64,000 nucleotides of DNA from Kribbella pittospori. Lineage in GTDB: Bacteria > Actinomycetota > Actinomycetes > Propionibacteriales > Kribbellaceae. The notes under the pieces are model-generated. The model made no database searches and was not told the DNA's origin. It saw only the letters and a program-made list of their open reading frames with translations. This document shows, piece by piece, positions 1-8,785 of this stretch. A program made the position numbers and the translations under genes. Numbering within the stretch: the first letter of the stretch is position 1; every line of letters begins with the position of its first letter. The DNA lies in contig NZ_SJKB01000010.1 of the NCBI RefSeq assembly GCF_004331465.1, forward strand, positions 248,001-312,000, written 5' to 3'.

Positions 1-190
1 CGCCTTCGGCTACGAGGATTCGGCCGAGTACGCCGGACTCGTACGCCTCGTACTCCATCACGGCCTTGTCGGTCTCGATGTCGGCCAGGATCTCGCCGGC
101 CTCGACCATTTCACCGGTCTGCTTGTGCCAGGTGACGACGACGCCGGTCTCCATCGTGTCCGACAACCGTGGCATCAGAATCGTGCTCAT
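1..190 (-). CDS. 2-oxoacid dehydrogenase E2 subunit, N-terminal part (cut by window edge)
   Basis: Only the first 63 residues lie in the window. They form a biotinyl/lipoyl domain starting MSTILMPRLSDTMETG, with the lipoyl-lysine signature ETDKA (Lys42). E2 is the acyltransferase core of a pyruvate or branched-chain 2-oxoacid dehydrogenase complex and takes the acyl group from E1 on its lipoyl arm. The ATG is at 190, and the E1beta stop lies 11 bp upstream, so this is the third gene of the E1alpha-E1beta-E2 operon. Substrate class cannot be decided from the fragment. Confidence 0.88.
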   Translation of the reverse strand, partial: MSTILMPRLSDTMETGVVVTWHKQTGEMVEAGEILADIETDKAVMEYEAYESGVLGRILVAEG

Positions 191-201
191 CCTGTCTCCT
201 C

Positions 202-1197
202 TCAGCGCAGCCGGCCGACTGCGGCCAGGGTCTGTCTGATCGCCGTCTCGACGTCGCCCGCCGACGGCAAGGCAGCGCTCTCCAGGCTCTTGGCATACGG
301 AAGCGGTACTTCGGCCATCGCAACCCGGCGTACCGGTGCGTCAAGCTGGTCGAACGCACCGTCCGACACCGTTGCCGCGATCTCCGCGCCAATCCCGTAC
401 GTCAGCCAGTCGTCCTCCAACACCACCGCCGCGTGCGTCTTGCGAACCGACCGCACAATCGTCTCCCGGTCTAGCGGACGCAGACTGCGCAGATCGATGA
501 CCTCGGCATCGAACCCCTCCCGAGCAGCCAATTCCTCCGCCACGGCCAACCCAAGCGACGCCATCCGCGAGTAGCCGATCACCGTGATGTCACTACCGGC
601 CCTGGTCACCGCCGCACGCCCGATCTCGGCCGGTACGTCGTCGTCCGGTACGTCGCCCTTCGTGTTGTACAGCGAGAGATTCTCCAGAAACAGCACCGGA
701 TCGTCGTCCCGGATCGCCGCGAGCAACAACGCCTTGGCGTCCGCCGGGTTGCTAGGGGCAACCACCTTCAGCCCCGGCACGAAGGCGTAGTACAGCTCAA
801 CGTTCTGCGAGTGCGTGGCACCGAGCTGCTGACCCCCACCACCAGGCGTCCGGATCACCATCGGCACGCTGCGCTGGCCCCCGAACATGCCGTGGATCTT
901 CGCCGCATGGTTGACGATCTGATCGAGCGCAAGCAGCGAGAAGTTGATCGTCATCAACTCGACCACAGGCCGGAGCCCGAGCATCGCCGCACCGATCGCG
1001 GCCCCGGTGAACCCTTCCTCGGAGATCGGTGTGTCCCGCACGCGCCGTTCGCCGAACTCCGCGAGCAACCCCGCGGTGATCTTGTACGACCCCTCGAAGA
1101 CACCGATCTCCTCGCCGATCAGGAACACCCGGTCGTCGCGTTGCATCTCGGCACGCAGCGTCTCGTTGATCGCCTGCCGGTAGGACATCACGGTCAT
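202..1197 (-). CDS. pdhB: 2-oxoacid (pyruvate-type) dehydrogenase E1 beta subunit
   Basis: A 331-residue transketolase-like protein, the usual size for a separate E1beta chain. It has the N-terminal pyrimidine-binding region (MSYRQAINETLRAEMQRD, EEGFTGAAIGAAMLGLRPV), the conserved TPGGGGQQLGATHSQ stretch and a C-terminal transketolase domain (VIDLRSLRPLDRETI). With E1alpha it forms the ThDP-dependent heterotetramer that decarboxylates the 2-oxoacid and acylates lipoyl-E2 in the cytoplasm. Its ATG at 1197 overlaps the E1alpha stop by 4 bp, indicating translational coupling. Pyruvate is the likeliest substrate, but acetoin or branched-chain oxoacids are not excluded. Confidence 0.92.
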   Translation of the reverse strand: MTVMSYRQAINETLRAEMQRDDRVFLIGEEIGVFEGSYKITAGLLAEFGERRVRDTPISEEGFTGAAIGAAMLGLRPVVELMTINFSLLALDQIVNHAAKIHGMFGGQRSVPMVIRTPGGGGQQLGATHSQNVELYYAFVPGLKVVAPSNPADAKALLLAAIRDDDPVLFLENLSLYNTKGDVPDDDVPAEIGRAAVTRAGSDITVIGYSRMASLGLAVAEELAAREGFDAEVIDLRSLRPLDRETIVRSVRKTHAAVVLEDDWLTYGIGAEIAATVSDGAFDQLDAPVRRVAMAEVPLPYAKSLESAALPSAGDVETAIRQTLAAVGRLR

Positions 1198-2198
1198 GCG
1201 CCGGCCACCGCGAAGAGAGGCTGCCCCGGCAGTCGCTCGAGATCGTTCGGCACCGGCGTCGCGTAGTTGTAGTCGAACAATGTCTTCACATCCGGTGGCG
1301 CACTGGCATCCGCGAACGCGACCGCCGCACCGACCTCCTCCGCAACAGACTGCTCCAACTCTTCCAGCTCCTCAGCGCTCAACCGAAGCTGGTCGCCCAA
1401 CGCGAGCACGGGATCGGCGGCCCTGAGCTCAGCCACTTCTTCCTTCGAGCGGTACGCCGCCGGATCGACCACCGAATGCCCACGCAGCCGCCCACTGACA
1501 GCTTCCAACAGCACCGGCCGCCCTTCACGCGCCATCGCGACCGCACGTACGGCGGCATCCTGTACGGCGACCACATCGTTGCCGTCGACGCGTTCGCCGT
1601 ACATCCGGTACGCCGTGGCGCGCTTGTGCAACTCGGGCTCGGCCGAAGACATCTCGACGGTGGTGCCCATACCGAGCTGGTTGTTCACCACCGCGAACAC
1701 GATGGGGAGTTTCCAGAGCGCGGCCAGGTTGAGCGATTCGTGGAAGGCGCCGATGTTCGTCGTACCGTCGCCCAGGTGGCACATCACCACCTCCGGCCCG
1801 CCGCGGTACGCGATCGCCAGCGCCGCTCCGGTTGCCAGCGGCAGCTGGCCGCCGACAATGCCGTACCCGCCGAGCAGTCGGGCCTGGGCATCGAACAGGT
1901 GCATGGAGCCGCCCCAGCCCTTGGACACCCCATCGGTCCGGCCGTAGAGCTCGGCCATGACACGGCCGGGGTCGATGCCGCGCGCGATCGCGTACCCGTG
2001 CTCGCGGTAGTTCGTGAAGACGTAGTCGCTCGGGTCGAGGGCACTCATCAACCCGACGACCGTTGCCTCCTCGCCGAGGTTCAGGTGGCAGTAACCGCCG
2101 ATCTTGGCTTCGGTGTAGGCCCGGGCGGCGCGCTCCTCGAAGCGCCGGATCAGCAGCATCTGCCGGTAGTGGCCCGGCAGGTCGGGCGGTGCGGACAT
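1194..2198 (-). CDS. pdhA: 2-oxoacid (pyruvate-type) dehydrogenase E1 alpha subunit
   Basis: The chosen ATG at 2198 (MSAPPDLPGHYRQM) gives 334 residues and has GAGGAG about 11 nt upstream; the open frame continues further upstream but without family similarity. The ThDP/Mg motif runs from GDGTTNIGAFHES to VVNN, and the E1alpha features RRFEE, GGSMHLFD and YRMYGERVDGND are present. It is the first gene of the operon feeding oxoacid carbon to acyl-CoA. It diverges from a TetR gene across an intergenic dyad, so it is probably controlled by that regulator. Confidence 0.92.
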   Translation of the reverse strand: MSAPPDLPGHYRQMLLIRRFEERAARAYTEAKIGGYCHLNLGEEATVVGLMSALDPSDYVFTNYREHGYAIARGIDPGRVMAELYGRTDGVSKGWGGSMHLFDAQARLLGGYGIVGGQLPLATGAALAIAYRGGPEVVMCHLGDGTTNIGAFHESLNLAALWKLPIVFAVVNNQLGMGTTVEMSSAEPELHKRATAYRMYGERVDGNDVVAVQDAAVRAVAMAREGRPVLLEAVSGRLRGHSVVDPAAYRSKEEVAELRAADPVLALGDQLRLSAEELEELEQSVAEEVGAAVAFADASAPPDVKTLFDYNYATPVPNDLERLPGQPLFAVAGA

Positions 2199-2223
2199 CG
2201 TGTCGGCTCTCCTCACGAGGATA

Positions 2224-2243
2224 ATGATACTAGATCGTGTCAT
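2224..2243. promoter_or_regulatory. TetR-type operator candidate between pdhA and tetR
   Basis: A 20-bp imperfect dyad, ATGATAC-TAGATC-GTGTCAT, has 7-bp arms with one mismatch. It sits in the 69-bp gap between the divergent E1alpha and TetR genes and is clearly AT-richer than its surroundings, so it could serve both promoters. Confidence 0.5.
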
Positions 2244-2267
2244 TCTGTCATGAAGGAGGATAGTGCC

Positions 2268-2861
2268 ATGACCAGAGCTGCCGACGGCGGTCCGCGCAAA
2301 CGTGGACGACCGACCGAGTCCGAACGCGAGCAGCGGCGGGAGGAGATCCTGGACGCGGCGGTCCGGTTGTTCCTCCAGTACGGGTACGGCGGTGTCTCGC
2401 TGGACCGGCTGGCGACGGAGGCGAAGGTCACCAAGCGCACGATCTACGGCTACGTCGGCGACAAGACCGAGGTCTTCATCGCCGCGGTCGCCCGGTTGAA
2501 CCGCGAGGTCCTGCCGGAGACCGGGCCGGTCGACCAACAGACGCCTGGTGCGGACGCCCTCGAGGCGCTGGCCGTCCGGCTCGTGATCACCCTGCACTCG
2601 GACGTCGCCATCGGCCTGCACCGGATGGTGATCGCCGAAGCGCACCAGTTCCCGGACCTCGCCACCGGCTTCTACGCGGCCGGCCCGCAGCGCTACATCG
2701 ACGGCTTGAGTGACCTCGTCCCGTGCCCCGAGGAGCTCTTCGCCCTCCTCCTCGGCGAACCGCACCGGCGCCGCCTCCTCGGCCTGGATGCTCCGCCCTC
2801 ACGGGCCCAGGCCGAGGCTCACGTCAACGGCGTACTGGAACTCCTGGACCTCGCGCGCTAG
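2268..2861 (+). CDS. TetR family transcriptional regulator
   Basis: This 197-residue regulator starts at the ATG preceded by a strong AAGGAGG. A basic leader (GPRKRGRPTESEREQRR) is followed by a TetR_N helix-turn-helix at about residues 25-70 (ILDAAVRLFLQYGYGG, TKRTIYGYVGDKTEVF). The C-terminal ligand domain resembles AcrR/YbiH-like proteins (MVIAEAHQFPDLATGFY). Divergent placement next to the dehydrogenase operon, with a dyad between them, suggests it controls that operon and itself. The effector is unknown. Its stop overlaps the convergent RidA gene by 4 bp. Confidence 0.88.
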   Translation: MTRAADGGPRKRGRPTESEREQRREEILDAAVRLFLQYGYGGVSLDRLATEAKVTKRTIYGYVGDKTEVFIAAVARLNREVLPETGPVDQQTPGADALEALAVRLVITLHSDVAIGLHRMVIAEAHQFPDLATGFYAAGPQRYIDGLSDLVPCPEELFALLLGEPHRRRLLGLDAPPSRAQAEAHVNGVLELLDLAR

Positions 2862-3253
2862 TCCATCGCCGTAGCTTCCAGAGCGACCAGGAGGTCCGGG
2901 CCGGCGAGGGCCGCGACGCCCAGGACGGTGCTGGCGAAGCGGTCGGGGGTGCCGCCGAACCGCTCGGCGAGGACGCCGAACTGCTGGAGTAGCTCGCCGA
3001 CGTCGGTGGTGTAGATGTTGAGCCGGACCACGTTGGCCACGGTCATATCAGCACCGGCCAGGACCGCTTCGAGGTTGTCGAGCGCGAGTCGGAGCTGGGC
3101 GGCCATGTCGCCCGGATGCTGTGCGTTGCCGTTGGCGTCGACGGAGTCCTGGGCGCTGCAAATGAGCTCACGGTGGCGGTTCTCGACGAGTTGGGCCTGG
3201 TCGAAGCCGAGGCCGACGGACCAGTTCCACGGGTTGACGGCGGTGCGTTGCAT
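2858..3253 (-). CDS. RidA/YjgF family protein
   Basis: A 131-residue Rid-superfamily protein. RidA members hydrolyse reactive enamine/imine intermediates from PLP enzymes, usually as cytosolic trimers. Seen here are the ICSAQDSVDANGNAQHPGDMAAQ region and the VVRLNIYTTDV segment, in which Arg is the canonical substrate-carboxylate ligand. The ending PDRFASTVLGVAALAGPDLLVALEATA is shorter than, but collinear with, the classic C-terminus. The gene is divergent from the next TetR gene and shares its palindrome-bearing promoter region, so it may be that regulator's target. Substrate specificity is unknown. Confidence 0.85.
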   Translation of the reverse strand: MQRTAVNPWNWSVGLGFDQAQLVENRHRELICSAQDSVDANGNAQHPGDMAAQLRLALDNLEAVLAGADMTVANVVRLNIYTTDVGELLQQFGVLAERFGGTPDRFASTVLGVAALAGPDLLVALEATAMD

Positions 3254-3295
3254 GGTGGTCCCCTTCGATCGAACCGGCCCTTCGTGGACCGGCGA

Positions 3296-3313
3296 GTTAG
3301 TTAGGTAACTAAC
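3296..3313. promoter_or_regulatory. 18-bp TetR-type operator palindrome
   Basis: GTTAGTTA-GG-TAACTAAC is a perfect inverted repeat with 8-bp arms and a 2-bp centre. It lies between the divergent RidA and TetR genes in the AT-richest part of the gap. Size and placement are typical of a TetR self-operator. Confidence 0.7.
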
Positions 3314-3351
3314 CTAGAACTCGCCTCCGACAGTTTCTTATACTCGGGACC

Positions 3352-3933
3352 ATGAGCCAGACGCGACCGGGCAAAAGAGAGCGGTTGGTGGCGGCCGCGG
3401 CGGAGATGGTGTACCGCCAGGGAGTCGCGCCGACGACGCTGGCGCACATCGCGGAGGCGGCCGACGTACCGCTGGGGAACGTGTACTACTACTTCAAGAC
3501 GAAGGAAGACATCGTCGGCGCCGTCGTCCAGGCCCGCGCGGAGCAACTGGAAGCGACACTCGCCGAGTTGGAGGCCCGTCACCGCACGCCGAAGACGCGA
3601 CTCAAGGCGCTCGTCGACATGCTCGCCGACCGGGCCGATGAGACCGCTCTCTACGGTTGTCCCTACGGCACCTTGGCCACCGAGCTCTCCAAGCGCCCCG
3701 ACGGCACGAACCCCCTCGCCACCCACCTGATGGGGCTCCTCATCAACTGGGCCGAGCGCCAGTTCCAGCAATTGGTACGCCGCGATGCCCGCGACCTGGC
3801 CATCGACCTGGTCGCCGCCTACGAAGGCGCCGCCGTCCTCGCCTCCACCCTCGCCCAGCCCGACCTGATGGCCCGCCACTCCCGCCGCCTCCGCGCCTGG
3901 ATCGACGCTCAACCGGGCCGTCCGACGGCTTGA
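3352..3933 (+). CDS. TetR/AcrR family transcriptional regulator
   Basis: 193 residues. The N-terminal HTH spans about residues 9-55 (RLVAAAAEMVYRQGVAPTTLAHIAEAADVPLGNVYYYFKTKEDI), with the canonical YYYF recognition-helix end. The C-terminal domain is of the LmrA/YxaF-like TetR_C type, with the CPYGTLATEL signature seen in regulators that respond to small hydrophobic ligands. An 18-bp perfect palindrome lies 38-56 bp upstream, so it probably represses itself and the divergent RidA gene. The ligand is not predictable. Confidence 0.9.
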   Translation: MSQTRPGKRERLVAAAAEMVYRQGVAPTTLAHIAEAADVPLGNVYYYFKTKEDIVGAVVQARAEQLEATLAELEARHRTPKTRLKALVDMLADRADETALYGCPYGTLATELSKRPDGTNPLATHLMGLLINWAERQFQQLVRRDARDLAIDLVAAYEGAAVLASTLAQPDLMARHSRRLRAWIDAQPGRPTA

Positions 3934-4053
3934 CCGGTTTCCGTCATGTCCGGGACTTGTCACGGTGGTCCGTGGCCGGGGTGGTGACGGATCGGATACG
4001 ACAGGTGCATCAGGACGCACCAGATCGGTGCCTGGAGCAAGGATGGAGCCCCT

Positions 4054-7000
4054 GTGGCCTTGTCGAAACCACTTCCGACCCGGACGGCGCTGCTGCTCAC
4101 CGGCGCGCTGCTGCTGTCCGCGGTGACCGTCCCGGGCCTCGCGTCCGCTGCCAAACCGCCGCCGCCCGGAGCCGCACCAGCCGCCCCGGTGCTGACCGGC
4201 CCAGCCACCGTCACGCTGCTGACCGGTGACCGCGTCACCCTGACCCCGGACAAGAACGGGACGCCGCGTGTCGACGTCCGGTCTCGCGACGGACAGAGCG
4301 GGACCAACGGGTTCTCCGTCCGCAACGACCACGGCCGGATCAGCGTCGTTCCGCATGACGTCGCGACCCTGGTGCCCGACGTACTCGATCCTGCGCTGTT
4401 CGACGTGAGCGGTCTGGTCGAGATGAAGTACGACGACGCGCACCGCGCGGACCTGCCGGTGATCGTGCGCCAGGGTGCTGGTGAACGCACGATGGCGAGC
4501 AACGGGTTCACCGCGACCCGCGAACTGGCGAGCGTGGACGCGACCGCCGGCCGGATCCAGAAGTCTCGGACGACGACGTTCGGTGCATCGCTCACCACGA
4601 CCAGGGCGGCGCGGCCGGACAAGATCTGGCTCGACGCGGCCGTGCACGGCGAGTCGGCGACCGCGGTCGAGGCCGCGCCGCGGGACGGCTACCTGGACCA
4701 GATCAAGGCACCTGCCGCCTGGGACCGCGGACTCGACGGGCGTGGCGTCAAGGTCGCGATCGTGGACTCGGGGATCGATTCGGGCCACCCGGCCCTGTCC
4801 GGGAAGGTAACGGCCACCGCCGACTTCACCGGCGAGGGCACCCAGGACGACCTCGGCCACGGGACCCACGTGGCGTCGCTGGTCGCCGGGAACGGCGCGG
4901 GATCGGACGGCGCCCGGCAGGGGGTCGCGCCTGGCGTCGAACTGGTCTCCAGCAAGGTCATCAACGCCGCCAACGAGGGCACCGAGTCCGGCGTCATCGC
5001 CGGGATGGAGTGGGCGGCCGACCAGCACCCGGACGTGGTGAACCTCAGCCTCGGTGGCCGCGCGCCGCAGTTCGGCGACGACCTCATGGCCGACGCGGTC
5101 AACCGGCTGACCGAGAAGTCCGGCGCGCTGTTCGTCATTGCCGCCGGCAACAGCGGGTCCTTCCTCCCCACGCCGTTCTCGATCGAGTCGCCGGGGACCG
5201 CCGCGTCCGCGCTCACCGTCGGTGCCGTCGACGGCACCGACCACAAGGCGCAGTTCTCGAGCGAGGGTCCGACCTGGTCGTACGTGCAGAAGCCGGAGGT
5301 GTCCGCACCGGGTGTGGACATCCTGGGTGCTCGGGCCGGCGCTCGTGACGGTGACCTGTACATCGCGTACTCCGGTACGTCCATGGCGACACCGCAGGTG
5401 ACCGGATCCGCGGCTCTCCTGCTCCAGCAGCACCCCGAACTGACCTGGCAGCAGGTCAAGGCGCGCTTGAGCAGCGCGGTGGACGACACCGGTACGTACA
5501 CCTCGTGGTCCGGCAGCGGCCGGCTGAACCTCGCCACCGCGACCTCGAACGGCCTGTCCGCTGACGTCGGCGTCGTCGACTTCGGCGCGATCCGTCACCC
5601 CGACGACGCCCTACAGACTCGCACAGTCACGCTGACCAATCCGGGCAGCGAGCCGGTGGCGGTCACGGCCGCCGACCACGAGGTGCTGTCGGGCAACACC
5701 ACGACGGCACCCGACGCGGCCGTCGTCGTCTCCCCGGCCACGCTGACGGTTCCGGCCGGCGGTACGGCGAGCCTCACCGTCACGCTGGACCCGGCCGCTG
5801 TCGCCGACGCCATGTGGCAGGGGGCGGTCGACCTGCTCGGAGCCGACGGCAAGGAACTCCTCCGCCTGGCCCTGAACGCCTACGACGAGCCGCCGGCGTA
5901 CGACGTGTCGGTCGGGGTGCTCGACCGCGACGGCAAGGCCGTGTCCGGCGGGTGGGTCAACGCGTTCAACGGCAGCAACGGCGACTTCATGCAGTTCCTG
6001 CTCGACGACCAGGGCCGTAGTACCCGACGGATCTCGCCCGGTGAGTGGAGCATGTGGACCTTCGTGACCACCGGCGACACCGTCGCGATGACCGGCGGTA
6101 CGGACTTCACGGTCGCGAAGGACACCGACTTCACGCTGGACGCCCGGAAGGCGGTGCGCCTGAACGTGCCCGTGGTCGACGGGCAGCCGACCAAGCCGAC
6201 CGAGGGCGCGGTCACCGCCCTGCGCGGGTCGGATCCGGCGAAGTGGCAGGCGGAGGAGTTCTTCCCCACCATCGAGGAGATCGCCGCCGGGAAGGTCTAT
6301 GTGCAACCCACCGGCGCGCCCAAGGAAGGCATCGTCGAAGCCGTCACTCGCTGGCAGTTGCAGTCGACGAAGAAGGTCGACCACACCGCAGCGGACCTGT
6401 ACCAGGTCTACCAGAGCGCGAACCGGTTCACCGTGCCGTTGGCGAAGAACCTGGACCGCAAGGCCGTCCGCGCCATGGCTCGGGTCGACACCACGTTCGG
6501 CAGCGTCTGGGGAGGCGGTACAGCCGGCGTCGGTCGTGGGGTCGGAAGCGCGGTGACCGGCTTCGGTGGAGGAACGTGGCGGACCGTCGAGACGCCCTCC
6601 CACCGCGTGGAGATGCTGTCCGCCGGCCCGGGCGTCGAATGGTGGCAGTGTCTGGATTCACCGGCCACCGGTATCGCCGGTGTCTGTGACAATCCGGTGC
6701 GGACCTACAAGGCCGGCGAGAAGGCACGCTCGGTCTTCGGTACGGCGATGCATCCGCAGCTGAACATCGGCGAGATCTTCAACGGGGACTTCAACATCCA
6801 GGTCGGACTGGCCGACCCCGGCCACCTGGGGATTGTCGACACCGCGCTGATCGACGACGTGCGGCTCGCGCTCTATCGCAACGGCGTCAAGCTCGGCGAG
6901 CAGAAGAACACGTCGGGCTTCTTCCAGGTCCCCAGTGGTACGGCGCGCTACCGGCTCGAGCACAGCTGGAAGACGGACCACTTCTCGACCTCCACGGAGG

Positions 7001-7386
7001 CGAAGACCATCTGGGAGTTCACGGCCACGCCACCGGCGGAGTGGGCGAACCCGGTCCGGCCGTCGATGCTGAGGCTGGACTACGACCCGTACGTTGCGCT
7101 GGACGGCAGTGCGCCGGCCTGGCGGCCGATGGTCTTCGACCTGCGGGTCGGATCGCAGGAGCGTGCGGCGACCGCACCGGTCAAGTCGGCCCGGCTGTGG
7201 ATCTCGTCGGACCGCGGTAAGCGCTGGACGCCGGCGCCGTTGGTCCGTACCAAGGACGGCTACCGGACGATCGTCGCCCCGTGGTCGCTGCTGCCCGGGC
7301 ACACGTTGTCCGTCCGGGCCGCGATCACGGACAAGGCCGGCAACTCGGTCGACCAGACCGTGCTCGATCTGGTACCCGTGCGCTGA
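4054..7386 (+). CDS. Secreted S8 family (subtilisin-like) serine peptidase, 1110 aa
   Basis: The GTG start is followed by a Sec-type signal peptide (ALLLTGALLLSAVTVPGLASA). Next comes an N-terminal propeptide-like region (to about residue 215) and a peptidase domain with the catalytic triad Asp238 (IVDSGID), His269 (GHGTH) and Ser443 (SGTSMATP), plus oxyanion Asn366 (AAGNSG). About 600 further residues form beta-rich C-terminal modules, beginning with a fibronectin-III/ASH-like segment (VTLTNPGSEPVAVTAADHEV). No LPXTG or transmembrane anchor is visible, so the protein is probably released as a broad extracellular protease. It ends at a strong terminator hairpin. Confidence 0.93.
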   Translation: MALSKPLPTRTALLLTGALLLSAVTVPGLASAAKPPPPGAAPAAPVLTGPATVTLLTGDRVTLTPDKNGTPRVDVRSRDGQSGTNGFSVRNDHGRISVVPHDVATLVPDVLDPALFDVSGLVEMKYDDAHRADLPVIVRQGAGERTMASNGFTATRELASVDATAGRIQKSRTTTFGASLTTTRAARPDKIWLDAAVHGESATAVEAAPRDGYLDQIKAPAAWDRGLDGRGVKVAIVDSGIDSGHPALSGKVTATADFTGEGTQDDLGHGTHVASLVAGNGAGSDGARQGVAPGVELVSSKVINAANEGTESGVIAGMEWAADQHPDVVNLSLGGRAPQFGDDLMADAVNRLTEKSGALFVIAAGNSGSFLPTPFSIESPGTAASALTVGAVDGTDHKAQFSSEGPTWSYVQKPEVSAPGVDILGARAGARDGDLYIAYSGTSMATPQVTGSAALLLQQHPELTWQQVKARLSSAVDDTGTYTSWSGSGRLNLATATSNGLSADVGVVDFGAIRHPDDALQTRTVTLTNPGSEPVAVTAADHEVLSGNTTTAPDAAVVVSPATLTVPAGGTASLTVTLDPAAVADAMWQGAVDLLGADGKELLRLALNAYDEPPAYDVSVGVLDRDGKAVSGGWVNAFNGSNGDFMQFLLDDQGRSTRRISPGEWSMWTFVTTGDTVAMTGGTDFTVAKDTDFTLDARKAVRLNVPVVDGQPTKPTEGAVTALRGSDPAKWQAEEFFPTIEEIAAGKVYVQPTGAPKEGIVEAVTRWQLQSTKKVDHTAADLYQVYQSANRFTVPLAKNLDRKAVRAMARVDTTFGSVWGGGTAGVGRGVGSAVTGFGGGTWRTVETPSHRVEMLSAGPGVEWWQCLDSPATGIAGVCDNPVRTYKAGEKARSVFGTAMHPQLNIGEIFNGDFNIQVGLADPGHLGIVDTALIDDVRLALYRNGVKLGEQKNTSGFFQVPSGTARYRLEHSWKTDHFSTSTEAKTIWEFTATPPAEWANPVRPSMLRLDYDPYVALDGSAPAWRPMVFDLRVGSQERAATAPVKSARLWISSDRGKRWTPAPLVRTKDGYRTIVAPWSLLPGHTLSVRAAITDKAGNSVDQTVLDLVPVR

Positions 7387-7394
7387 CCGACGGA

Positions 7395-7430
7395 CTCGAA
7401 GGCCCGGGCGCGCGACCCCGGGCCTTCGAG
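7395..7430 (+). terminator. Hairpin terminator after the subtilase gene
   Basis: A perfect 14-bp stem, CTCGAAGGCCCGGG at 7395-7408 pairing with 7417-7430 across an 8-nt loop, starts 9 bp after the subtilase stop codon. There is no U-tract, as is common in actinobacteria. The stem is symmetric and could also stop transcripts from the convergent MFS gene. Confidence 0.75.
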
Positions 7431-7433
7431 CCC

Positions 7434-7545
7434 GTCACGCAGTACGACCGTCCCGCAGTACGGGCGTCGCGCAGTACGGGCGTCACGCTGTCCGGGTGTC
7501 GCGCCGTACGGGCGTCACGCTGTCCGGGCGTCACGCTGTCCGGGT
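7434..7545. repeat. Tandem array of seven 16-bp units
   Basis: Seven head-to-tail 16-bp units, consensus GTCRCGCHGTMCGGGY, start at 7434, 7450, 7466, 7482, 7498, 7514 and 7530. There is no spacer and only point differences between units. Units 1-6 fill the gap after the subtilase terminator. Unit 7 contains the stop codon and last codons (DTRTA) of the minus-strand MFS gene, so the array appears to have grown out of that gene's 3' end. Confidence 0.85.
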
Positions 7546-8718
7546 GTCGCGGCCGACGATGATGCCGATCACGATCTGTACGGCGGCCAGGGCCGCGAAC
7601 AGGGTGAGCGTCGCGTCCCAGTTGCCGGTGAGTTCGGTGAGGGAGCCGGCGATGACGGGGCCGGTGGCCGCGAGGAGATAGCCGACGGCCTGCGCCATAC
7701 CGGACAACTGGGTCGCCTCGTGGTGGCTGCGGCCGCGGATGCTGATGAGGGTGAGCGCGGCGACGAGGGCGGCGCCCTGGCCAAGCCCGGCGATGACGAC
7801 CCAGAGGACGACCAGACCTGGCGCGAGCAGGATTCCGAGCAGGGCAACGAGGATCGGAACGCTGGCGGTGATCGTGCCGGCTCGTTGATCTGTCGGATGC
7901 TTCAGCAGCCGGGGAATCGTCAGGCCGCCGACGAGGCCGAAGCACTGGAACAGAAACAGATGTACGCCGGCGGTCCGCTCAGAGACGCCGGTCGAGATCT
8001 CGATGGTGGGCAACCAGTTGACGAGAAGGTAGAAGCTCGTCGACTGCAGGCCCATGAACGCCGTGATCAGCCAGGCCATCGGCTGCCGCCAGACGCTGAC
8101 CGGGGGAGCGCCGTCGTCGGGGTCCGGTGGCGGCATCGGCACTGACGCGGACTGCCTCGGCAGCCAGATCACCGCGACGATCGCGGCAAGACCTCCCCAG
8201 ATCGCCAGCGCGAGCCGCCAGTCGGCCGCGTCCGCGATCGGCACTGCCGTCACCGAAGCAATCGCGGCGCCGCCGGTGATGAAAGCCGTGTATACCCCGG
8301 TCGCGCGGGACACGTTGCCCGCGTAGTCACGCTTGAGGATGACGGGGACCAGGACGTTGCCAACCGCAATCGCTGCACCGACCACGATCGTGCCGAGCCA
8401 CAGTCCGGGCAGGCCGGTGTAGGACCGGGCGACGCTGGCGACGGCGAGGACGAGCAGCGAGACGAACACGGCCCGCTCCATCCCGTGGCGCCGCGACAGC
8501 CGATGGATGAGAGGCGAGGCCAGCCCGAAGGCGATCAGCGGCAGCGTGCCGAGCAGGCCGAGCGCTCCCTCCCCGAGTTGCTCGTCGGCACCGATCTGCG
8601 GCAGCACCGGGCCGAGCGCGGTCAGCGCCGGTCGCAGGCACAGAGCCACCAGGAAGACGGTCGCGGTCAGCAGGGCGGCCCGTCGTCCGGACGGGGGCTC
8701 GGCCGGCGGTTTCAACAC
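7531..8718 (-). CDS. MFS transporter, CynX/NimT-like
   Basis: 395 residues with about 12 hydrophobic segments. The N-terminal signature (LVALCLRPALTALGPVLPQIGADEQLGEGALGLLGTLPLIAFGLASPLIHRLSRRHGMERAV) is typical of the CynX/NimT/YeaN branch of the major facilitator superfamily, which exports or takes up small anions and nitroimidazoles. It lies divergent from a GntR/FadR regulator with a short dyad between, so that regulator is the likely controller. Its 3' end runs into the 16-bp tandem array. The substrate cannot be inferred. Confidence 0.88.
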   Translation of the reverse strand: MLKPPAEPPSGRRAALLTATVFLVALCLRPALTALGPVLPQIGADEQLGEGALGLLGTLPLIAFGLASPLIHRLSRRHGMERAVFVSLLVLAVASVARSYTGLPGLWLGTIVVGAAIAVGNVLVPVILKRDYAGNVSRATGVYTAFITGGAAIASVTAVPIADAADWRLALAIWGGLAAIVAVIWLPRQSASVPMPPPDPDDGAPPVSVWRQPMAWLITAFMGLQSTSFYLLVNWLPTIEISTGVSERTAGVHLFLFQCFGLVGGLTIPRLLKHPTDQRAGTITASVPILVALLGILLAPGLVVLWVVIAGLGQGAALVAALTLISIRGRSHHEATQLSGMAQAVGYLLAATGPVIAGSLTELTGNWDATLTLFAALAAVQIVIGIIVGRDTRTA

Positions 8719-8733
8719 ATCCTCACCCCTGAC

Positions 8734-8750
8734 TAGATGTCCTACATTTA
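8734..8750. promoter_or_regulatory. GntR-type operator candidate
   Basis: TAGATGT-CCT-ACATTTA is an inverted repeat with 7-bp arms (6 of 7 pairs match) in the 67-bp region between the divergent MFS and GntR genes. It is AT-rich against the background and of the size expected for FadR-subfamily sites. Confidence 0.5.
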
Positions 8751-8785
8751 CACTGTAACCTGGGTGGAGAACGGAGGTCGTCGCG

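Noticed and set aside
3301..5598. Long minus-strand open frame opposite the subtilase
   Set aside because: The translation is Arg/Gly/Val-rich without family motifs, while the opposite strand encodes a complete subtilase. It is an antisense artefact of high-GC codon bias.
7434..7545. Possible CRISPR array
   Set aside because: Units are 16 bp and directly adjacent with no spacers, and no cas genes are present, so it is a simple tandem repeat.
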